DNA from: Charina bottae
Lineage: Eukaryota > Chordata > Lepidosauria > Squamata > Charinaidae
Length of the DNA stretch: 64,000 bases
Assembly (NCBI GenBank): GCA_023362775.1
Contig: JALMGJ010000005.1
Location: 65,974,463 to 66,038,462, forward strand
Direction of reading: 5' to 3'
The position numbers and the translations under genes are program-made. The notes below the pieces were generated by a model. It had not been told where the DNA came from and did not search any database. It saw nothing but the letters and a program-made list of their open reading frames with translations. Shown in pieces: positions 54,576 to 64,000 of this stretch (the first letter of the stretch is position 1; each line of letters starts with the position of its first letter).

Positions 54576-57191
54576 ATGATTCAAGCTACAGACAATTCCA
54601 CCTGGATGACTGAGAACCTTCATAGACATATTGCCATACATTTTGGGGATGAAACCCTGAAGTTGGTAAGGAAATTCGAGAAGACAGCAAGAAAGGTGGC
54701 AGTCTATAGAAACCACCTACATTTCAACCTCAGATGCAGACAACAGAGACTCATCCAGACAAGCCTACGCCTGCAATCTACAGTTAAGGGTCACAGAGCA
54801 AACCAGATCCTGGAGCAGGCACAGAGACATCTTCTAAATGAAAGAATAAGGCAAGTCCACTTCACCATTGATGCCCTGCAATACAATTTTGAAAACCTTC
54901 ACCAGGAAATCACAGCCACCCTTCCTGACCCAATCCTGGATAGAGTTATTCAGCTTGGCAATAAAGTACAGCTGGCCCAGCATCACAAGACAAAGGAGAG
55001 GCAAACTAAGAAATTTGACATTCTTCTTTCTCGCAACAAGCAGAAACAAGGAACTGGAGAAACCGCTGGGAGGAACAACAACAACAGGACCACAGAGGAC
55101 AAAAAGAACATGTGGGTGAAAAATCTCTCAGACAGAGAACTCACCCAAACAGAGAGAGATGTCCTAGCCAAAGGTCTTAATTTTGCCATCACTCCCAAGC
55201 AAGTTCCGGTGGTGGAACTCATTACAGCCACAGAATCTGCCATCCACAACAACCACCTACCTTTTGAGGAAGCAGAACAACTCTGGCTTAAAATATCTGC
55301 CGCTCTGTCCAGTGCTCAACCTCCTCCCCCCAACCTTACCGTCCAAGAGAGGAGAGCCCTGACAGCCCTCAGCAAAGATGAAACCATCACCATTTTACCT
55401 GCTGACAAAGGAAGATGTACAGTGGTTCTAAACACTGCAGACTACCACAATAAAATTACCTCACTTTTGGAGGATCACCATACATATGAAAAAACTGAAA
55501 AGAGACCCCACCAACAATTACAAGAAAAAGGTAATAGACAGTTTGAAACAATTGGAACATGATGGCTCCATCGATAGGATTGCCTACCACCGTCTGTATC
55601 CTGGAGAAGCCATCCCCTGCATCTACGGACTTCCTAAGATCCACAAGGAAGGAACACCCCTCCGACCCATAGTCAGCAGCATTAATTCGGTAGCATACAA
55701 CATTGCCAAACACCTCTCTACCATACTAGCACCTCTAGTTGGACACTCTGAACACCACATGCATAATTCGGAAGAATTTGTTTCCAAAGCAAAGATCCTG
55801 AAACTGGATACAGATGAAACTATGGTCTCCTTTGATGTGTCCTCCCTTTTCACCAGCATCCCCACCACTCATGCTCTATCCGCTGTCAGGAAGAGACTAG
55901 AAGAGGACAACACGAGTCCCTTGCAAGGGAGATGGGCGGGGAATAAATTGAAATAATAAATAAATAATAAATAAACACCCTTGAAAGGAGAAACCATCTC
56001 AACCCAAACCAGATCTGCCATCTTCTGGACCTGTGTCTTAACACTACTTATTTCACATACAGAGGTGACTTTTACAGACAAAAACACGGCTGTGCCATGG
56101 GTTCTCCTGTGTCACCCATTGTGGCCAATTTATACATGGAAGAAGTGGAGAAGAAAGCACTCAACACATTCCAGGGAACGGTGCCCACCCACTGGTTTAG
56201 GTATGTGGATGACACCTGGGTCAAAATCAAGGCCCAGGAAGTACAGGCCTTCACGGACCATATAAACACTATAGATGCCAACATTAGCTTCACCAGAGAA
56301 GACACCAAGGACAACAGACTGGCATTCCTAGACTGTGATGTCCTCATTGGGACCGGTGGCAAGCTAGAAATAGGGTTCTACAGGAAACCCACACACACAG
56401 ATCAATATCTGATGTTTGACTCCCACCATCCACTGCAGCACAAACTAGGAGTCATCAGGACATTGTCACACAGAGCAGAAACCATCCCCACCTCCATGGA
56501 TTCCAAAAAGAATGAAAATCAGCACCTGAGAACAGCTCTGAAGGCCTGTGGATATCCAAATTGGGCCTTCACCAAATCTAAATCTACCAGACCTAAAACA
56601 GCGATAGATAGGGCTGAGACTCAGAGTAAACGAAAGAACCTGGTCATTCCTTACATGGCTGGTGTGTCTGAAAAGATAAAACGGATATTTGGCAAACACC
56701 ACATACCTGTATATTTCAAACCCACCAACACACTGAGACAGAGGCTTGTACACCCCAAAGATCAAACTCCAAAACACAAGAAAAGCAATGTAGTGTATGC
56801 AATCCAGTGCAGTGAGGAGTGCTCTGAACTCTACATTGGAGAAACCAAACAACTTTTGTACAGGAGGATGGCCCAACACAGGAGAAGTAACACCAGAGGA
56901 CCAGAGTCAGCAGTTTATCTTCATCTAAAGGAAAAAGGACACTCATTTGAGGACATTAATGTCCACATTTTAGACAGAGAAGATAGGTGGTTTGAGAGAG
57001 GGGTCAAGGAATCCATTTATGCCAACTTGGAAAATCCTTCCTTGAATAGAGGTGGGGGCCTCAGGCACAATCTTTCCCCCATCTTCCTCCCTGCTTTGTC
57101 TTCTGTGCCTAGGAAGATTAAGACCATTTCACAAGCTCAACAGCAGCATGGTGATCTTAACGATCCTCCTTTAGATGATAAAAGGACTTAA
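54576..57191 (+). pseudogene. Penelope-like ORF, frameshifted and interrupted
   Basis: The N-terminal part (54576 on, MIQATDNSTWMTENL, coiled-coil-like region, NLTVQERRALTALSKDE, ILPADKGRCTVVLN) stays open to 55562. An extra A in the six-A run 55489-55494 shifts the frame, and the coding text continues from 55486 in another frame (IYGLPKIHKEGTPLRPIVSS, FDVSSLFTSIPTT). At 55914 a 65-bp insertion breaks the RT. Coding resumes at 56097 (MGSPVSPIVANLYMEEVEKK, FRYVDDTWVKI, GIY-YIG VVYAIQCSEECSELYIGETK) and ends at 57191. Compared with the inverted copy there are only a few residue differences. This copy cannot make a full protein. Confidence 0.92.
55914..55978 (+). mobile_element. 60-bp L2 3' end inserted in the Penelope RT
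   Basis: GAGTCCCTTGCAAGGGAGAT, GGGCGGGGAATAAATTGAAA and an AAT-rich tail match the L2 3' end at 15.47-15.54 kb. The 5-bp word AACAC occurs on both sides (55909-55913 and 55974-55978). The inverted copy at 52.9-54.4 kb lacks the insertion, and the difference in arm length (1617 against 1552 bp) is exactly 65 bp. Confidence 0.92.
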
Positions 57192-57287
57192 AATAACATC
57201 TCAATATAGCCATGACCTAGTCCCAGGTGTAAGGTCACACAGCTACCTAGAAACATATTTAGGATTCCCTTACTAACTTTGCTCAGA

Positions 57288-57321
57288 CTGAAGAAGCTCC
57301 TTGGATAAGGAGCGAAACGTT
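57288..57321 (+). ncRNA. hammerhead-ribozyme-like core, 3' pLTR
   Basis: Identical core to that at 54513: CTGAAGA, the GCTCCTT / AAGGAGC stem, GAAACGTT. Confidence 0.55.
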
Positions 57322-57413
57322 TCCACTGAGAAAATAGAAATCCAGTTGACATGATTCAAGCTACAGACAATTCCACCTGGATGACTGAGAACCTTCATAG
57401 ACAGCTTCAATAG

Positions 57414-59122
57414 TATAAAATGAAAGCATTCCATAACATTCACCACCGTTTCTGCAGGCATTTTGTAGTCCATACAAAGATCGTAATTTCAGTTTGGAGA
57501 ACCAGGGACCATCAGTAAACAGTAATAAATATTCTGAACATCATTGTCATAAAAATACACTCTTCATTGTGTGTTGGATGATCTTTCTATACTGTGGTTA
57601 ATATTTATCTAGGGAAATAAACTGTGTGTATATGTATGTGGTGAAGGGGAAACAAACAATGAGAAAAGTTTAGAGACTACTTTGCTCATGTAATGCTATT
57701 TATAAAAAATATGTGAGATGAATTTTGGCAGGCGAGGAAGGCAGGCACAGAGGATTGCCATAGGCATCCATACCTAACTGTGATGATGCCAACATTGTAA
57801 AAATATCTCCTTTCCTTCTCCCTTGGCTTCCTATGAGGCTTGCACAAAGTGAGTGATTCTCTCTTTTTCTCCCTCCCTCCCTGCCTTCCCCCACCCTCTA
57901 GGTCCTAGAGCAAAAACAAGAGAAGGCAATGAACACACATATTTTAAATAAAAGCAATACAGGCAGCCCAGCTCAGTTACAGATTAGCTGCTTGAGTAAG
58001 AGTTGGGCACGTGTTCAGAGTTCATAGCAGAGAGTATGACTGGTCCAATCCAAGTCCCCTTGCCCAGTTTTTGATTGGCAGTTCTTGTTACTGCAACAGC
58101 AGATGCTTGCTTGTTTTGACCACTAGCCTCTATTTTAAACAACAGAGTAATTGAAAGTTGACTTCTTTGGAAAAGAAGTTTACTGTTGTTTTGTCCAATC
58201 AAGAACAATGTTTCATCTCTAGAGTCCAGGCTCCAGCTAGAAATCAGATATCTTTGGTGGCCTAGACCCATCTTCCTAATGACCCTTGGTGGAACAATAA
58301 AGTCCCAAATTAATTTTGGCCAGTAGTGTTACTGTATCAATGAGATTACATGCAAGAATGGAACACAAAAGTTGGTTTTCACTAATTCAGGCCTCTAAGC
58401 ATGGGGAGAATTTACTAGGGTTTTTAGGAGGCACTGTCATAAATATTGGTTTGAAGTTATCTCTAAATAGGAGGTGTGCAAAAAACAAAGTAATTCTTTT
58501 GTTAACTCCTTAGTCATCTGAAAATTCCTGCTGATTTTTTCTTAAAGCACAGTCAGTGGACCATTCCATGCACACATGTTGGACCATTCTTCCTGTTCTC
58601 TTCCTGTAATAATGGAAGAATGTTGGCAACCACGAGAAGGGGCTTAAGAAAATTCTAATACTTGGGAGAGGAGATAGATTTTCATTATTGACTAGTGTTT
58701 GAGTGTTTGTTTTTATTTTGTTCTTAAAGGACTTTGTCACCTCTTGAATCAATAGTCATATTTTAATGCAAAGTTAAATAACTATGGTTTATTTCATTAA
58801 TAGTGGTCAGTCTTTAGTGAAAATCTTTAATGCAAGTCTTTAATCTTTAGTCAGCCAGTCCCAAAAGCTATTCTGGTTGTCAAAGTTGTTTCCATTTTAC
58901 TTACCTTCCTTGAAATCAATGGAAAATCCTTAGCCTTGGGACTAATGTTAAGTGGCTCTAAATTTAGAATCAATCTCACTTTTGATGGATGAAAGTTACA
59001 CTTTTTTCTAAGGGAACTCCAACTTTAAATGAGTTCAGTTGGCTTGATTTCTTGGGTTATAGAATATTGTAGCAAGTGTCCTTAGTCAATACAATATGGA
59101 GTTCTATCTAGACTGTATCTAG
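57414..59122. other. AT-rich unique DNA
   Basis: No gene or element recognised. Confidence 0.55.
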
Positions 59123-59232
59123 ACCAGCCTTTCCCCCAAACTGGTGTTCTCCTGAGGTAGTAGTGGCAGAGAATTCTGGGAGCTGTAGTTCTAAAGCATC
59201 TGGAGGGGGACCCAAGTTGAAGAAGACTGAAA
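59123..59232. mobile_element. hAT-type palindromic MITE fragment
   Basis: 'ACCAGCCTTTCCCCCAAACT' on the left is partly mirrored by 'CAAGTTGAAGAAGACTG' on the right. The middle holds 'AGAATTCTGGGAGCTGTAGT'. Typical of the short reptile MITE 'ttctgggagctgtagtcc' type. Flanks not resolved. Confidence 0.6.
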
Positions 59233-59936
59233 ACAGATTTACATCAATGACTGTAGGAATTAAGAGACAGAGCTACTAATTCTCAATGGTCAGCTAAATG
59301 ATCAGGTCACTTTTCTGTGATCACTACCAGAGTCAAACATCAAATTTGCAACATCTTGTAGTTACTAATATTAGGAAATATCAGAAAATTCTGAGTAGGG
59401 TTCCACTCATCACAGTGATTGCTTTTTAGATGAGGAAAACATAAGGAAAGATTACTTAGTGGTGCCTCTCAATTTTGGTGTGGGTTTCATCACTTGGTTG
59501 TGCAAAGCCTGATGACACCCAATGAGATGTGTGAATGTTTCAGGTCAGAACACATTATGTTTGAAGTGATGGAAATGGCACAGCTTATTTTATTTCTGGC
59601 ATAGGTTATTTATACTGACAAGCAACCACATGAGAACTGTGCATAGTTTTTCTTCCATTCATTCCCCCCCCCCCGGGACCAAAACTTAAGCATGTTTATC
59701 ATCCGACCCTAAATAAGTTATACATAAGTATGCAACAAATGTCACTGTACATATTTACGCTTTGTACATTATTGTATTGTACACAATAGTCTATGGATGG
59801 GGATGGTTTTTTTTTCTGTGAAGGGTCTCATTTCCTTGGGAGTAATCAGCTGGGAGCCATAGGCTGGCAATGGTTAGGTGAAGTGAAGTGAAACCAGTGG
59901 TAGGAGCAGACAGAATAATAATTCAGTAGAGCTACC

Positions 59937-59940
<4 letters not shown>
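59233..59940. other. unique DNA
   Basis: C-run near 59665. Nothing else recognised. Confidence 0.5.

Positions 59941-60000
<60 letters not shown>
59941..60000. repeat. (CT)n microsatellite
   Basis: About 30 CT units. Confidence 0.98.
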
Positions 60001-60004
<4 letters not shown>

Positions 60005-62757
60005 CCCACCAATTTCTTTCTGGCAGGTCTTCCTCTCCTTTCTCTAGAGATGAAGTCTCTCTTCCTACAAGCATTCAGCATCCTTTGGGAAACAACCTAA
60101 GCCATATTGACCCTACTCATGTAGGATTTACTTATGGATTCATACAGTATGAGCCACTATAGCCTTTTCATGGGTAAAAATACAAAGAAGGATAAACAAC
60201 TATACCCTTCTTTGAAGCTGCTTAAGAGAATCTAAAATACCAAAAGCAGCTGCAAAATAAGCCATACTAATTATTTCTAAATATGTTAAACTATGATAAT
60301 ATAAATAGAAATCCTGGATGTTTTCCTCTTATGGATTACTGTACATATATTCACAGTGCTGAAATAAGAATACTAATTTGTTTAGGAACAAAAAAAAAGC
60401 ATTCAAGGTTTGTGTTAGGTGGCTATAACCAGATATATCTGGTTATAGATATAACCTATAAACAGATCAGGAACAGTAGGCAGTCGTAATAGAACCTTGC
60501 TCTCTGATCCTTGTGACAAAGATTAAAGCTCACAAGCAGCCTCATACGTTTAAGAAAATTATGTATATAAAGTATAATCTGGAATTATACTTCCTGGAAT
60601 TTAGCCCAGTTAGACAGGGTAGTCATAAAAGCACTTTTCGTTGCTAAGGAGAAATTTATAATGATAGTTCATTGCAAACAGTAAGATATTTTAAAAATAT
60701 AACAAAATCCAATTTTTATTTAACCTGATTAAAGGTCTCTTTCATTCCTTTTCTATGAAGAAAATCAAAGTAAATATATAGCTCATTTGATGTCACCACC
60801 CATTTTTAAGCAAGTCCAAATTCTATGGTATAAAGAGATTGTTCCTTTTGAATGAATATCCCGGAGCAGCATATTAATACATTCCATTCTATACTCAGTA
60901 TACTTGTTTCTAGGTGGTAAGTGGAGATACAGAACTCAATGGGCTTAGAATAAGAACAATATATGATCACCCAGAATCAAATGTGTATTTAAGCCGGTGA
61001 ATATATGCGATCCACTGATAATGAGCCTTATGACTTCTGACTCAGCTAAGTATGTAATGATGGGCCCAAAGACCCACTTAAATTCCAACCAGTAACTCAG
61101 TTCTTCCTATCGGACTAAAATATGTGGAAGAAGGTCAAAACGTTTCAAATGAGTTTCATTAATGCTTTCCTTTAATGGACAATCCCTTATGGTACCTTCT
61201 AGCATTATAGTACCATGAATCTCAATCTGCAGATCCAGGCTCCTGAGAAAATATAGGTTAAACAGCTGGATGTTATTAATCCCAAAATCTCCAGATACCC
61301 AATGCATATTTGCTCTGGTTCCTGAAATGAATTGTCCATTTCCCTACTAAATTAAAAATATTTGAGATTTGAGGAAGGCCTAGTTATTGTCTAGGCTTGC
61401 ACATAATATCAAGTCATCATTCCACACATGATATGCCATACAATGGACACCCCGTAGCCTGATTTTGCCCTGTGAGCTGCCTCTGGCCATGATGGCTGAA
61501 AACTGCAGAACACCCTTGTTCATCTGGGAACAATGTAAGCTCTGAAATAGGCATAACGCAGCTAAAATACAAAACAAAGAAAAACATCCACTAACTCTTG
61601 CCAACTCCCTTCAGTCCTGCCCATATGAATATTGTTGAATATTATTCTGAGCAGAATGGAAGTGATATTTTTTTTCTTCTATTCCCCCTTTTTTTTCATG
61701 CCAGATTTCTTTCTTTTTTTCTTTTTCTAGTGCTTTTCCATAGTAAGAGGGCATGTAACTGTAATTCCTAGGAAATCACCCTTTGAGTGGGAACAGCTGC
61801 ATTCCATGGATCCAAACTCTTCCCCAATCCATCCTGGGATGTTAATATGCCTATTTCCTATATACAGTATTCAGCAGAGGAATGTGAATCACACAAGAGT
61901 TGATGAGAATCATTAGTTTGATTCAAATTGTGGAGTAGTTTATATCAAAGCAAGTTGATTCTATTAGTTGAAAAGTGTATGCACACAAAGTCCATCATAG
62001 AGTTAAAATGATTCAAAGGTACTTGATTAGAATTAATGCATAAAATCAATTCACCGATTGAGTTTGAAGGCGTGATTCAAGCAAATTATGTTTGAATCAA
62101 ATCTGCAAATTGCTGCTTTGTTTAGTCCTAGTGTGTAATTATTTTATCTTTTAGCACATTACGAAAAGTATATAATTTAGCAGCCACTTTTGGAGAAGCT
62201 CCAAGACTAATGGAGGTGGGCAGATTTAAAAAAGCATGATTTGCCTCTAAGAATGACCTCACTGTAGTTTGGAACCTGAATGCTTCTCCCTCTTCCAGAA
62301 GCAGTTATAAAATAATTGAACAATATTCTGATCTTCCATTTTCCCATATCCCAGTACTTATTCAGAAAAAAAAATGTTTAAAAAAAGTTGCTTAGGAACA
62401 TTATCACTATGCTAACTTTTTTTTTTTGAAAGGAATCTGTTCTGCTTCATTACTTGCCTTGGACAATGGAAATCACATATTAATCAACATCCTTCTATCA
62501 ACCCCCACTGATAAGTGATGAAATTCATCTTCTTGTAATAAAAAGCCATTCAGAGAAAAATTGGAAACCAGATAAAATCTTTTCTACCACAAAAAGGAAG
62601 ACTTTAAAATTATCTGCATAGGAGAAGAGATGTTTGAAAGAATTTATTTGGAAAAAAGATTGAATGTACATTAGCACATGCAAGGGTACATTACATATCT
62701 GCTGAACTCTATTTCATTTTGTGGCCACACATTCCACAGATCAGTGATATGAAGATT
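60001..62757. other. AT-rich unique DNA
   Basis: No gene or element recognised. Confidence 0.55.
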
Positions 62758-62765
62758 CCTTTCAT

Positions 62766-63104
62766 TAAAAAAAAGGTAAAGGTTCCCCCCGCACATTTGT
62801 ACAGTCGTGTCCGACTCTAGGGGCCGGTGCTCATCTCCGTTTGTTAGCCGAAGAGCCAGCGTTGTCCGAAGACGCTTCCACGGTCATGTGGCCGCATGAC
62901 ATGCGTGGAACGCTGTTACCTACCCACCGAAGTGGTACCTATTCATCTACTTGCATTTGCATGCTTTCGAATTGCTAGGTTGGCAAGAGCTGGAGCTAGT
63001 GCGGGAGCTCACTCCACACGCAGGGCTAGGGATTCGAACCTCCGAACTTGCGATCTTCCGATCGACAAGCCTGGCGTCTTACCCGCTGAGCCACCACACC
63101 CCTA
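62766..63104 (-). mobile_element. tRNA-headed squamate SINE, Bov-B-type tail
   Basis: Head at the 63104 side (GGGTGTGGTGGCTCAGCGGG, B box GGTTCGAATCC). The tail ends in the complement of AGTCGTGTCCGACTCTAGGG. Flanked by CCTTTCAT at 62758-62765 and 63105-63112. Very similar to the copy at 37556. Confidence 0.92.
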
Positions 63105-63112
63105 CCTTTCAT

Positions 63113-64000
63113 ATTCCATGGCAATTAAATAAAGCATCAAATATAGAAGAAGCTGCAACTTGCCTATTAAAAAGATAAAATCAGATTATTGAAATTTTCA
63201 AAACAAAAATAGGTATGTTTGATTTTACTGAAATACTAATGCATGATTTCTTAAATAATTCTGTTTCCATATTGAGAGCAGATTTTAAACCTAAGGCTCC
63301 TGAAATTAGTACTCCTGCCTCATCAATTCAAGGTAAGTCTTCATATATATGGTTAAAAGAGGTGTGTTCTCTTCGATTGGAGGTGTGTTTATGTTAGCAT
63401 TTGTAGAACACACTTAATCCCAATAATACACACAATCTAATTGTAGATTAGATCTGTGTAGAATTTGTTGAACTTATATTCTATTATAAAGGAAAGTTAT
63501 TTCTAGATATTAGGTTCCTTTCTTCAGTATTGCTTATATAAAATGAGAATTTTCTTACAAGGGTTATATTTAGTAAAAGCTCACATTTCCTAAGAACATA
63601 CCCAAGTACGATAGCCAGAGCTATATTCCAGGTTATTGATTTTTATCTATCCATCTGTCTATCTATTCCCAGGAATATCTTGCCCAGCTTCCTATTACAT
63701 GAACTGGTAAGCATTCAAACAGTCCTGGTGGATTAGACCAAATATTTGTCTGATTACATCCCATTTCTAATATTAGAGAAAACTCTTGGAAATAGAGATA
63801 GCAGTGGAAATGATCCCTCCCAGTTTGGTAATTCTGAAGTGATAACGAGCCATCCATTTTCTAGAAGGCAAATGGATACATCAACCACCACCACTACCAC
63901 CAAAGAAACAAACAAGCAAAGGTTTCCCAAAGAACCTCAGTTCAGGAGTGGAATTTAAGTTCTAAAACATAGTGGTTCTTCATAGAAGGCAAACTGGCAC
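63113..64000. other. AT-rich unique DNA at the window edge
   Basis: A GTAAGTC splice-donor-like site follows a 40-codon frame near 63215-63333, but no acceptor of good quality precedes it. No gene is called. Confidence 0.45.

Larger units (their letters stand above)
52871..57401. mobile_element. Penelope-like composite: inverted copy plus full copy
   Basis: Left part 52871-54422 is a 5'-truncated copy on the minus strand. Right part 54493-57401 is a nearly complete copy on the plus strand. The two share about 1.55 kb of nearly identical inverted arms. The whole is flanked by the 12-bp direct repeat CAGCTTCAATAG (52859-52870 and 57402-57413), so it entered as one unit. The plus copy has terminal repeats (pLTRs) at 54493-54627 and near 57270-57401. 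This inverted, truncated 5' copy is a known trait of Penelope-like elements. RT plus GIY-YIG endonuclease place it in the endonuclease-bearing branch. Confidence 0.93.

Noticed and set aside
63215..63397. Possible host exon ending at a GTAAGTC donor
   Set aside because: No good acceptor or polypyrimidine tract upstream, no recognised protein, and no further exons.

Overview
The window reads as a squamate reptile (lizard or snake) genome and looks like a gene-poor intergenic or deep intronic stretch. The evidence is its repeat content: Sauria-type SINEs, a second tRNA-headed SINE family, a Bov-B (RTE) LINE, GC-rich L2-clade LINEs, CR1 3' ends, Penelope-like elements and hAT MITEs in an AT-rich background. 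I find no convincing host protein-coding gene and no genuine tRNA, rRNA or CRISPR locus. Nearly all coding-like sequence belongs to transposable elements. Lizard versus snake cannot be decided from what I see.

Layout. 0-11 kb: unique AT-rich DNA with three SINEs bounded by target-site duplications (TSDs) and one very degraded repeat. 11.1-15.5 kb: an almost full-length L2-clade LINE with a YY1-like site, a tandemly repeated 5'UTR, endonuclease and RT, broken by three in-frame stops and one frameshift. 15.8-16.5 kb: LTR-like sequence. 17.4-18.9 kb: an L2 5' fragment fused to unrelated sequence, then a SINE with an L2-type tail. 19.1-20.2 kb: the first copy of a long-LTR family. 21.1-21.5 and 30.4-31.0 kb: inverted Penelope-like terminal repeats. 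24.3 and 34.7-36.2 kb: Bov-B. 28.3, 29.8, 48.3, 50.3 and 59.1 kb: MITEs. 37.4-38.3 kb: an L2 with a nested SINE. 43.5 kb: an (ATTGC)n array. 45.9 kb: a 106-bp hairpin insertion. 46.1-47.3 and 50.7-52.3 kb: two further copies of the long-LTR family. 52.9-57.4 kb: a Penelope-like composite made of a 5'-truncated inverted copy joined to a nearly full-length copy.

Two systems deserve most attention. (1) A family of 1.1-1.65 kb LTRs, with 5-bp TSDs at two of three copies. Each has a CCAAT box, a TATA box, a poly(A) signal and an internal array of repeat units whose lengths are mostly multiples of three nucleotides, so long reading frames stay open across the LTR. Its palindromic CCAAT block is also found inside a 364-bp hAT MITE. 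(2) Penelope-like insertions that repeatedly show an inverted head-to-head structure, TSDs of 12-13 bp where they can be read, and hammerhead-ribozyme-like cores in the terminal repeats.

The elements also interact. SINE 3' tails resemble the 3' ends of Bov-B and L2, implying that those LINEs supply the retrotransposition machinery, and both SINE head families occur with more than one tail type. A SINE lies inside an L2, and a 60-bp L2 3' end lies inside the Penelope RT. These nestings give a relative order of events.
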